Positions 1-6,399 of a stretch of DNA of 7,280 bases are shown one piece after another (position 1 is the stretch's first letter; each line of letters begins with the position of its first letter). This stretch comes from CAMLHP01 sp035759745 (GTDB lineage Bacteria > Gemmatimonadota > Gemmatimonadetes > Gemmatimonadales > GWC2-71-9). The stretch is from positions 1 to 7,280 of the forward strand of contig DASTUF010000043.1 in NCBI GenBank assembly GCA_035759745.1. The letters are read 5' to 3'. Position numbers and translations under genes: made by a program. Under the pieces are notes generated by a model, which was given only the letters and a program-made list of their open reading frames with translations, searched no databases and was not told the DNA's origin.

Positions 1-1669
1 GGCGGAAGGCGGCGTGGCCGCCTCGCTGGGCAACGTGGACGACCGTGACAACTGGAAAGTGCACTTCGCCGACACCATGCGCGGTGGCCAGTACATGAAC
101 AACTGGCGCATGGCCGAGCTGCACGCGAAAGAGGCGCCTGACCGGGTGCGCGAGCTGGAGGCGTGGGGCGCGCTGTTCGACCGGACCGCGGACGGGCGGA
201 TCCTGCAGCGCAATTTCGGCGGGCACAAGTATCCCCGCCTGGCCCACGTGGGCGACCGCACCGGACTGGAGATGATTCGCACCCTGCAGGACCACGGGGT
301 GCACCAGGGGATCGACGTGCACATGGAAGTGACGGTCGTGACCCTGCTCAAGGACGGCGACCGTGTGGTGGGGGCGTTCGGCTACGACCGCGAGCGCGGG
401 CGGTTCCGGCTCTTCCGCAGCAAGGCCGTCGTGCTGGCTACCGGCGGGATCGGGCGCGCGTTCCGGATCACCAGCAACAGCTGGGAGTACACCGGCGACG
501 GGCAATCGCTGGCGTATCACGCTGGTGCCGAGCTGAAGGACATGGAGTTCGTCCAGTTCCATCCCACCGGCATGGTCTGGCCGCCCAGCGTGCGCGGCAT
601 CCTGGTGACCGAGGGCGTGCGGGGCGAGGGTGGCATCCTCGTGAATCGCGACGGCAAGCGGTTCATGTTCGACGACATCCCCGAGAACTACCGCTCGCAG
701 ACGGCGGACACGCCGGAAGAAGGGTGGCGCTACACCCAGGGAGACAAAGAGGCCCGCCGACCGCCAGAGTTGCTGACCCGCGATCACGTGGCCCGCTGCA
801 TCATGCGCGAGGTCCGCGAGGGACGCGGCAGCCCGCACGGTGGCGTGTTCCTCGATATCGCATGGATCAAGGAGAAGCTGCCCAACGCCGCCGAGGTGAT
901 CCGCAAGAAGCTTCCCAGCATGTACCACCAGTTCAAGCAGCTGGCAGATATCGACATTACCACCACGCCCATGGAAGTCGGGCCGACCACCCATTACGTG
1001 ATGGGCGGGGTGCATGTGGATGGCGATACCCAGATGTCGAGCGTGCCGGGACTCTTCGCGGCGGGAGAGGTGGCGGCGGGACTCCACGGCGCCAACCGGC
1101 TGGGCGGCAACTCGCTGTCCGACCTGCTGGTGTTCGGGCAGCGGGCCGGCCACCACGCCGCCGAGTGGGCGGAAGCACACTCCGCAGGCACGGTGGACCG
1201 CGCCGAGGTGGACCGATGGGCGGCCCGAGCACTGGAGCCCTTCGAGCGGGGGGCGTCCGCCGAGGCGCCATACCAGGTGCAGCACGACCTGCAGGACACG
1301 ATGCAGGACCTGGTGGGAATCGTCCGAACCGAAAGCGACATGCAGGAGGCGCTGGAGCGGATCGCGCAGCTGCGGGTGCGCGCCGGCCGCGCCGGTACCA
1401 GTGGGAACCGGGAGTACAACCCGGGCTGGCACACCGCGCTCGACCTCGACAACCTGCTCACCGTAAGTGAGGCGATCACCCGCTCGGCGCTGGAGCGGAA
1501 GGAAAGCCGGGGTGGTCACTTCCGGGACGACCATCCGGCCAAGGATGACGCCTACGCTTCATTCAACATTGTGGTGCGCAAGGGAACCGACGGCGGGATG
1601 GAACTCGAGCGCCGCGCCATTCGGCCGATGACCACCGAGCTGGCCGCCATCATTGAGGAGAATCGGTAG
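1..1669 (+). CDS. sdhA: Succinate dehydrogenase/fumarate reductase flavoprotein subunit (5' partial)
   Basis: Catalytic FAD-binding subunit that oxidises succinate to fumarate (or the reverse) at the cytoplasmic face of the membrane, passing electrons to SdhB. The gene begins before the window: the frame is open from base 2 and reads AEGGVAASLGN, matching the AQGG stretch just after the covalent-FAD histidine of SdhA. That histidine should lie about four codons upstream, outside the window, so the GTG at 14 is internal. Visible active-site landmarks are HPTG (His codon 560-562), TEGVRGEGG shortly after it, the Arg-rich REVREGRG (806-829), HYVMGG (His 992-994) and HGANRLGGNSL (Arg 1097-1099). 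The segment at about 675-790, including QTADTPEEGWRY and ARRPPELLTRDH, is absent from E. coli SdhA and resembles mycobacterial Sdh1 as I remember it. The C-terminal TESRGGH-type segment (here KESRGGH, near 1500) is present. sdhB starts two bases after the stop. The direction of catalysis cannot be read from sequence. Confidence 0.96.
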   Translation, partial: AEGGVAASLGNVDDRDNWKVHFADTMRGGQYMNNWRMAELHAKEAPDRVRELEAWGALFDRTADGRILQRNFGGHKYPRLAHVGDRTGLEMIRTLQDHGVHQGIDVHMEVTVVTLLKDGDRVVGAFGYDRERGRFRLFRSKAVVLATGGIGRAFRITSNSWEYTGDGQSLAYHAGAELKDMEFVQFHPTGMVWPPSVRGILVTEGVRGEGGILVNRDGKRFMFDDIPENYRSQTADTPEEGWRYTQGDKEARRPPELLTRDHVARCIMREVREGRGSPHGGVFLDIAWIKEKLPNAAEVIRKKLPSMYHQFKQLADIDITTTPMEVGPTTHYVMGGVHVDGDTQMSSVPGLFAAGEVAAGLHGANRLGGNSLSDLLVFGQRAGHHAAEWAEAHSAGTVDRAEVDRWAARALEPFERGASAEAPYQVQHDLQDTMQDLVGIVRTESDMQEALERIAQLRVRAGRAGTSGNREYNPGWHTALDLDNLLTVSEAITRSALERKESRGGHFRDDHPAKDDAYASFNIVVRKGTDGGMELERRAIRPMTTELAAIIEENR

Positions 1670-1671
1670 AC

Positions 1672-2430
1672 ATGCAATCGGACCAGCAGGCAACGTTCCG
1701 GATCTGGCGCGGGGATGCGTCGAGCGGGGGGTTCGCGGACTATCCCACCACAGTGTCGGAAGGGATGGTGGTGCTGGATGCCGTGCACCAGATACAGGCT
1801 GAGCAGGCCAACGATCTGGCGGTGCGATGGAACTGCAAGGCGGGGAAGTGCGGGTCGTGTTCCGCCGAGATCAACGGCAAGCCGAAGCTGATGTGCATGA
1901 CTCGGCTGAACGAACTGGACCTCACGGAGCCGGTGACTGTTGAGCCGATGAAGGCGTTCCCGCTGGTGCGCGACCTCGTCACCGACGTGAGCTGGAACTT
2001 TCGGGTGAAGCAGGGGATCAAGCCGTTCAAGCCGCGGGAGCCCGACGCACCGGACGGCACCTGGCGCATCGCGCAGTCGGACGTGGACCGGGTGCAGGAG
2101 TTCCGGAAGTGCATCGAGTGCTACCTGTGCCAGGATGTATGTCACGTCCTGCGCGACCACCAGAAGCATGACGAGTTCATCGGCCCTCGCTACCTGGTGT
2201 ACGCCGCGGCACTGGAGATGCACCCGCTCGACACCGAGGACCGCATACCCGAGCTGCGGCAGGCGCACGGCATCGGGTACTGCAACATCACCAAGTGCTG
2301 CACGACTGTCTGTCCCGAAAATATCACCATCACCGACAATGCCATCATCCCGCTCAAGGAGCGGGTGGTGGATGACGCCTTCGATCCGGTGGGCAAGCTG
2401 GTGAAGATCTTCTCTCGGCGGCACACCTGA
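1672..2430 (+). CDS. sdhB: Succinate dehydrogenase/fumarate reductase iron-sulfur subunit
   Basis: Electron-transfer subunit carrying electrons from the SdhA flavin to quinone through three iron-sulfur clusters. The 252-residue length is normal for SdhB. The N-terminal ferredoxin domain binds [2Fe-2S] with C55, C60, C63 and C75 (CKAGKCGSC, then LMC); E. coli SdhB has Asp at position 63. The C-terminal domain has CIECYLCQDVC (C147, C150, C153, C157) and later C204, C210, C214. By E. coli spacing, C147/C150/C153/C214 hold [4Fe-4S] and C157/C204/C210 hold [3Fe-4S]. An extra cysteine, C209, sits next to C210 (KCCTTVCPENI), as in mycobacterial Sdh1 from memory. The ATG follows the sdhA stop by two bases, with GAGGAG at 1655-1660 inside the end of sdhA, so translation is probably coupled. 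No anchor gene follows. Confidence 0.97.
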   Translation: MQSDQQATFRIWRGDASSGGFADYPTTVSEGMVVLDAVHQIQAEQANDLAVRWNCKAGKCGSCSAEINGKPKLMCMTRLNELDLTEPVTVEPMKAFPLVRDLVTDVSWNFRVKQGIKPFKPREPDAPDGTWRIAQSDVDRVQEFRKCIECYLCQDVCHVLRDHQKHDEFIGPRYLVYAAALEMHPLDTEDRIPELRQAHGIGYCNITKCCTTVCPENITITDNAIIPLKERVVDDAFDPVGKLVKIFSRRHT

Positions 2431-2449
2431 CGCCGCGCTGGAGCGACCC

Positions 2450-2950
2450 ATGTCCCAACTGAAGCGCATCAGCCCGGCCGGCATCGAGGCCGCGCTGGCC
2501 AAGGCGGAACGATATCGGCTGCTGAACGAGGGCTGGGCCGCCGAGAGCATCTGCCTCGATGTGCTGGCGAGCGATCCCGCCAATGAAGCGGCGCTGATCC
2601 AGCTGGCGCTGGCGCGGAGCGACCAATTCGGCGACGAGGTGTCCAGCGACTACGAGCGCGCCCGCGAGCCGCTGGAGCGGGTCACGGACGCGTACAAGAA
2701 GGCGTATTACGGCGGGATCCTGTGCGAGCGGCGGGCCCGCGCCAAGCTGGAGTCGAAGGTGGCGGGCCGGGGTGACATGGCGTGGGACTGGCTGCACCGC
2801 GCGATGGCGCTCTACGCCGAAGCCGAGCAGCTCCGCGCGCCGGGCAACGACGAGTCGCTGCTGCGCTGGAACACCTGCGTGCGGCTGATCGAGCGACACC
2901 AGCTGACGGAGCCTGAGCCGGAGCCGGTCGAACCCGTGCTCGGCGAGTAG
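2450..2950 (+). CDS. Small TPR-like helical protein of unknown function, between sdhB and a Ser/Thr kinase
   Basis: This 166-residue protein has no signal peptide or membrane segment and is predicted cytoplasmic and almost all helical. Residues about 14-58 fit one tetratricopeptide unit (RLLNEGWAAESICLDVLASD, then PANEAALIQLALA). The middle (residues 66-105, around YKKAYYGGILCERRARAKLE) and the region at 111-147 (LYAEAEQLRAPGNDESLLRW) look like further amphipathic helices without a clear TPR consensus. The tail is acidic and proline-rich (EPEPEPVEP). GGAG at 2440-2443, six bases before the ATG, supports this start. The gene lies 19 bases after sdhB and two bases before the kinase GTG, so one transcript is likely. 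No catalytic motif is visible. A role as adaptor or assembly helper for SDH, or partner of the kinase, would be inference from position only. Confidence 0.85.
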   Translation: MSQLKRISPAGIEAALAKAERYRLLNEGWAAESICLDVLASDPANEAALIQLALARSDQFGDEVSSDYERAREPLERVTDAYKKAYYGGILCERRARAKLESKVAGRGDMAWDWLHRAMALYAEAEQLRAPGNDESLLRWNTCVRLIERHQLTEPEPEPVEPVLGE

Positions 2951-2952
2951 CG

Positions 2953-5385
2953 GTGCCTGACCGCATCGGGCCCTATCGCATTCTCCAGATCCTGGGAGAA
3001 GGCGGGATGGGGACAGTCTACGAGGCGGAGCAGACCACACCGGTGCAGCGGCGGGTAGCGCTGAAGGTGGTGCGCGGCGGAGTGGAGTCGAAGGACATCC
3101 TCGCCCGCTTCGAGTCGGAGCGGCAGGCACTGGCGGTGATGAGCCACGAGTCCATCGCCAAGGTGCTGGACGCGGGTGCCAGCGACGACGGCCGGCCGTA
3201 CTTCGTGCTGGAGCTGGTGAAGGGCATTCCCATCACCGACTACTGCGACAGCCGGAAGCTCTCCACCCGTGAGCGGGTGGAGCTCTTCAGGCCGGTGTGC
3301 GAAGGGGTGCAGCACGCCCACCAGAAGGGCGTGATCCACCGCGATCTCAAGCCCTCCAACGTGATGGTCACCGAGGCGGACGGCCGGGCGGTGCCCAAGA
3401 TCATCGACTTCGGCATCGCCAAGGCCACGGGGGCCCAGTTCACCGAGCGCACCATGGTCACGATGGTGGGCCAGACTATCGGCACGCCGGCCTACATGAG
3501 CCCGGAGCAGGCCGAGCGCTCGGGGCTCGACGTCGATACCCGTACCGACATCTACAGCCTTGGCGTGATGCTCTACGAGCTGCTGGTCGGGCGGCTGCCG
3601 GAGGATCCGACGGAACGCGGGCTCCAGGCCTTCCTGGCCCGGCTGGCGCAGCGTGCCACCGATCCACCACTGCCCAGCGCCAAGCTCACCACGCTTGCGG
3701 GCGAGCAGGAACCCCTGGCCACCCTGCGCAGCACCAGTGCCGAGCACCTCCGCCGGGAACTGAAGGGCGATCTCGACTGGATAGTGATGACGGCGATGGA
3801 CAAGGACCGGAACCGCCGCTACCAGTCGGCGTCGGGACTTGGCAACGACCTGAAGCGCTATCTGGCGCACGAGCCGGTGCATGCCCGTCCGCCCACCGCC
3901 ACCTACCGGCTGCGCAAGTTCGTCCGGCGGCATCGGGTGGGCGTGATTGCGGGCGCGGCGGTGGTGGCAGCACTCCTGGTGGGAGCGGGCGCCGCCGTCA
4001 CGGGTTTCGTGCGCGCGACCCGCGCCAACGAGCGCGCCGTGCGCGAGGCCGCGACGGCGGAGGAAGTCTCCAACTTCCTGGTGGGCCTGTTCAACGTCTC
4101 GAACCCCGACCGCGCGCGGGGCGAGGTGATCACGGCGCGCGAAATTCTCGACTCGGGTGCCGTGCGGCTGGATCGAGAACTGGCAGGACAGCCGGAGGTC
4201 CAGGCTCGGCTGCTGCGGACCATCGGTGGCGTGTACAGCCAGCTGGGCCTGTACGACGACGCCGAGCGACTGCTCAATCGCTCGCTGGCGATTCGGGAGA
4301 GCCTGCCGGGCAACCACATGGCCGCCATCTCCGCCAGCCTGACGTCGCTGGGTGCGCTGTACAAGGACCAGGGTCTCTACCCTCGGGCGGAATCAACGCT
4401 GGTGCGCGCGATCAGCCTGGCGCACCAGGCTGATCCCGAGGAAGTGGACCTGGCGTGGGCGCTGGAGTCGCTGAGCGAGACCTACCGCGGCGAGGGTCGC
4501 TTCCAGGAATCCGATTCGGTGGCGCGCCTCAGGCTCGGCATGCTGCAGGCGCAGTTGGGCGCCGACCATGAGGACGTGACGGAGCAGACCTGGATCCTGG
4601 CGGCGTCGCAGGCGGAGCAGGGCAAGCCCGAGGCGGCGGAGTCGCTGTTCCGGCAGGTGCTGGCCAGCAGGTTTCGAGTGGACGGCGCCACCTCGACCGG
4701 AGTGGCGGCCGCGCTGAGCGGACTGGCGAGTTCGCTGTTCGAGCAGGGCGAGTTCGATGAGGCGGATTCGCTGTACCGCCAGGCGCTCGCAATCAAGATC
4801 AAGGCCTACGGCCCGGACCACATGCAGGCCGGCGTGGACCACTACAACCTGGGCAACGTGGCCCTGGAGCTGGGCCGTCCTGCCGAATCACTGCGCCAGT
4901 ACGAACGGGCCCAGGTGATCTTCGAGAAGGCGCTGGGCCCGGAGCATCCGCATGTGGGTGCGGTGCTGACTGCGCGGGCCAACACCCTGACGCGGATGGG
5001 GCGCAGCGCCGAGGCGGTGCCGCTGCTGGAGCAGGCACTGGTCATCCGGGAGCAGTCACTGTCGCCGGATCATCCGTTCATTGCCACCACCCATCATTCC
5101 ATCGGGGTGGCCCAACTCGAACTGGGGCGGTTGGCCAGCGCCGAGGAGCACCTGACGACCGCGCTCGAGCTGCGGGAGCGGACGCTCGAACACACCAGCT
5201 ATTATATCGGCGAAACCCAGCAGGCCCTTGCCGAGCTGTACAGCAGGACCAGGAGATTGTCCCGGGCCGATTCGCTCTATCGGGCCGCGCTCCGCCAGTG
5301 GGAGATGTCGGGGCGAGAGGACGCGGCCGAGCACCAGCAGAAGATCCGTGACGCGTTGGCGTTGCTTTCCCGAGAACCCTCCTGA
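2953..5385 (+). CDS. Membrane-anchored serine/threonine protein kinase with C-terminal TPR domain
   Basis: An 810-residue Hanks-type kinase that phosphorylates Ser/Thr of unidentified targets. The cytoplasmic kinase domain (about residues 7-310) has the glycine loop GEGGMG (15-20), VALK with K38, a probable helix-C glutamate E56, HRDLKPSN with D131, K133 and N136, DFG with D152, GTPAYMSPEQ (177-186) and D199 in TRTDIYSLG, so it should be active. The region after lobe F (LKGDLDWIVMTAMDKDRNRRY) is typical of the large TPR kinases of Acidobacteriota, Planctomycetota and Gemmatimonadota. A basic stretch, RLRKFVRRHR, precedes one transmembrane helix (about 329-353). About nine 42-residue TPRs follow. 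With a cytoplasmic kinase these TPRs would face outward. The GTG start lies two bases after the preceding stop with no strong ribosome site, suggesting coupled translation; it places the glycine loop at the usual distance. Substrates are unknown. Confidence 0.95.
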   Translation: MPDRIGPYRILQILGEGGMGTVYEAEQTTPVQRRVALKVVRGGVESKDILARFESERQALAVMSHESIAKVLDAGASDDGRPYFVLELVKGIPITDYCDSRKLSTRERVELFRPVCEGVQHAHQKGVIHRDLKPSNVMVTEADGRAVPKIIDFGIAKATGAQFTERTMVTMVGQTIGTPAYMSPEQAERSGLDVDTRTDIYSLGVMLYELLVGRLPEDPTERGLQAFLARLAQRATDPPLPSAKLTTLAGEQEPLATLRSTSAEHLRRELKGDLDWIVMTAMDKDRNRRYQSASGLGNDLKRYLAHEPVHARPPTATYRLRKFVRRHRVGVIAGAAVVAALLVGAGAAVTGFVRATRANERAVREAATAEEVSNFLVGLFNVSNPDRARGEVITAREILDSGAVRLDRELAGQPEVQARLLRTIGGVYSQLGLYDDAERLLNRSLAIRESLPGNHMAAISASLTSLGALYKDQGLYPRAESTLVRAISLAHQADPEEVDLAWALESLSETYRGEGRFQESDSVARLRLGMLQAQLGADHEDVTEQTWILAASQAEQGKPEAAESLFRQVLASRFRVDGATSTGVAAALSGLASSLFEQGEFDEADSLYRQALAIKIKAYGPDHMQAGVDHYNLGNVALELGRPAESLRQYERAQVIFEKALGPEHPHVGAVLTARANTLTRMGRSAEAVPLLEQALVIREQSLSPDHPFIATTHHSIGVAQLELGRLASAEEHLTTALELRERTLEHTSYYIGETQQALAELYSRTRRLSRADSLYRAALRQWEMSGREDAAEHQQKIRDALALLSREPS
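4210..5322 (+). repeat. Protein-level array of about nine tetratricopeptide repeats in the kinase
   Basis: Residues about 420-790 of the kinase contain successive units of roughly 42 residues with the pattern LG..Y...G.Y..AE.L...AL.I, often followed by a G..HP linker like that of kinesin light chains. Clear units are GGVYSQLGLYDDAERLL, LGALYKDQGLYPRAESTL, LASSLFEQGEFDEADSLY, LGNVALELGRPAESLRQY, ANTLTRMGRSAEAVPLL and IGVAQLELGRLASAEEHL. Units three, four and the last are more divergent. The repeats are degenerate at DNA level, so recent tandem duplication is not evident. Arrays of this kind bind proteins or peptides; the ligand here is unknown. Confidence 0.85.
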
Positions 5386-5390
5386 GGAGG
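5378..5390 (+). promoter_or_regulatory. Ribosome binding site inside a perfect inverted repeat spanning the kinase stop codon
   Basis: CCTCCT (5378-5383) and AGGAGG (5385-5390) are perfect reverse complements flanking one G. In RNA, CCUCC at 5378-5382 can pair with GGAGG at 5386-5390, leaving the UGA stop codon (5383-5385) as a three-base loop. The 3' arm is a full-consensus Shine-Dalgarno for the next gene. The arrangement fits translational coupling, in which a ribosome finishing the kinase opens the hairpin and exposes the site. The sequence is seen directly; the regulatory effect is inferred, and a five-pair stem with a triloop may be only moderately stable. Confidence 0.5.
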
Positions 5391-5394
5391 CAGC

Positions 5395-5706
5395 ATGTCC
5401 ATGTTCACCGGCAAGGAACCACACGACATCGATCCCGAAAAGGCGAAGGGCCTCATCAAGGCGTGGCGGGCGGACAAGCACGCCGCCGGCAAGCCGCACG
5501 GGCATTTCTTCGGGCGCGAGGCGCTGGAGAAGCTGCTGGCACAGGAGGGATGTGTCGGGATCCGGATGTACCATGCCCGGCACGGCAAGGGGCACGAGAC
5601 GCTGGTGCTGGTCGCAACCGATACCGATGGACGGGATATGTGGAAGGGGTCGGTGGCGGAGGAAGCCATGCCCTGTCCTCCCTATTGCGATCCGGACGAT
5701 CGGTAG
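5395..5706 (+). CDS. Small conserved-looking hypothetical protein with C-terminal CPPYC motif
   Basis: A 103-residue soluble protein with no signal peptide, membrane helix or known enzyme motif. Notable parts are an N-terminal helix (DPEKAKGLIKAWRADKH, residues 13-29), HGHFFGREALEKLLAQEGCV (residues 35-54, with C53), a strand-like IRMYHARHGKGHETLVLVAT segment (56-75), and the ending MPCPPYCDPDD, with C94 and C98 separated by PPY. From memory, Bacteroidota encode many small uncharacterised proteins with the same plan: an 'HFFG/F..LL.QPGCVG.RIYY' core, a hydrophobic strand, and a terminal CPPxC. I cannot confirm this homology here. The histidines and cysteines might bind a metal or form a redox pair, but this is speculation. 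AGGAGG lies four bases before ATG 5395 and ten before ATG 5401, so the protein may start two residues later. A nine-base gap precedes the next gene. Confidence 0.88.
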   Translation: MSMFTGKEPHDIDPEKAKGLIKAWRADKHAAGKPHGHFFGREALEKLLAQEGCVGIRMYHARHGKGHETLVLVATDTDGRDMWKGSVAEEAMPCPPYCDPDDR

Positions 5707-5715
5707 CGAATTCAG

Positions 5716-6399
5716 GTGTTATCGGCTCGGCTAATACTACCCATTCTTGCGATCCTCTCGGCAGGCCTGCCAGTGGCGGCGGCGATTCGCGCCCGGCCGC
5801 TGAGCCTGCCGCTGCGGCTGGTCGTGCTTTACTCCGCGGTGGCGCTGGTCGAGGGCATGGTGCTGTGGTACCTCACCGCCCAGAATCAGCGGAATCTCTG
5901 GCTGGTGCACGCGTTTACGCCGTTCGAGGCGACGGTGCTGCTGCTGGCGATGTCGCGCTGGCAGGTGCGGGAGCTGGCTCGGCTGACCGTGGTGCTCTGC
6001 ATTCCAGCGTTCCTGCTCCTCTGGGGTATCCTGACGCTGCGTGCCGAGTCGCTCGCGGAGTTTCCCCAGTACGCCAAGTCGGCCGAGGCCATTCTGCTCG
6101 TGGCCGTGGCGGCGTACACGCTGGTGAGCCGCTCTCGAAGCCTGGTGGCCCCCATTCTGAGCCAGCCCTGGTTCTGGGTGACGTCGGGCGTGTTGATCTA
6201 CTTCTCGTTCCTTGCCATCCTCAATCCGGTCGCGAACCTGCTGCTGCAGCGGCGCGAGTTCGGGCTGATGCTCTGGGTGTTCGGCGTGAATGCCGTGCTG
6301 ATCATCGTGCATAACCTCTTCTTCGCGTGGGCCATCCGGTGCCAACAGGAACGAACCAACTCTGGTGGATCTTCGTTGCGGCAACCCTCGTTGGCCTGA
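5716..6399 (+). CDS. Seven-helix integral membrane protein, probable sensor partner of the adjacent histidine kinase
   Basis: A 227-residue protein with about seven hydrophobic helices at residues 6-23, 33-53, 61-79, 89-107, 119-137, 151-174 and 181-208. It ends in a polar cytoplasmic tail of about 19 residues. No transporter or enzyme signature is evident. Recognisable local motifs are NLWLVHAFTPFEA (60-72), PWFWVTSGVLIYFS (151-164) and LWVFGVNAVLIIVHNLFFAW (187-206). From memory these resemble a family of uncharacterised seven-helix proteins next to NarL-type histidine kinases, especially in Bacteroidota. The GTG start has little Shine-Dalgarno support but keeps the first helix. The opening codons are unusually AT-rich for this window (TTA, CTA, ATA, CTA). 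The 3' end overlaps the histidine kinase gene by 61-73 bases. A role in signal perception is inferred from context. Confidence 0.85.
   Translation: MLSARLILPILAILSAGLPVAAAIRARPLSLPLRLVVLYSAVALVEGMVLWYLTAQNQRNLWLVHAFTPFEATVLLLAMSRWQVRELARLTVVLCIPAFLLLWGILTLRAESLAEFPQYAKSAEAILLVAVAAYTLVSRSRSLVAPILSQPWFWVTSGVLIYFSFLAILNPVANLLLQRREFGLMLWVFGVNAVLIIVHNLFFAWAIRCQQERTNSGGSSLRQPSLA

Noticed and set aside
14..16. GTG at 14 as the true start of the flavoprotein gene
   Set aside because: The open frame continues upstream to the window edge with the AEGG residues expected inside SdhA, and a start here would remove the FAD-binding N-terminus.
163..1470. Long second-frame open reading frame inside sdhA on the + strand
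   Set aside because: The translation is Arg/Gly/Pro/Ala-biased, typical of an out-of-frame reading of GC-rich DNA, and the sdhA frame carries the active-site motifs.
1552..2583. Open frame of about 340 residues on the - strand opposite sdhB
   Set aside because: It is antisense to a gene with all iron-sulfur ligands intact and spans two gene boundaries, with no recognisable motif.
2905..2945. Repetitive GAGCC units at the end of the 166-residue protein gene as a DNA repeat
   Set aside because: They simply encode the Glu/Pro-rich tail (EPEPEPVEP). The run is too short and imperfect to call a repeat element.
2812..4317. Long open frame on the - strand opposite the Ser/Thr kinase gene
   Set aside because: Its translation is low-complexity Arg/His/Gly/Leu-rich sequence with no domain pattern, while the + strand frame encodes an unmistakable kinase. 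Long antisense frames are expected in GC-rich codons.
5709..5737. TAATAC at 5732-5737 as a possible -10 promoter element with an upstream AATTCA or TTCAGG
   Set aside because: The -35 candidates match the consensus poorly or are badly spaced. The element is inside the seven-helix gene, so its transcript would lack the start codon and first helix.
5463..6314. Open + strand frame bridging the CPPxC and seven-helix genes
   Set aside because: It is Arg/Gly/Ala-rich with no hydrophobic segments or motifs, and it overlaps two genes with much better protein-like composition.
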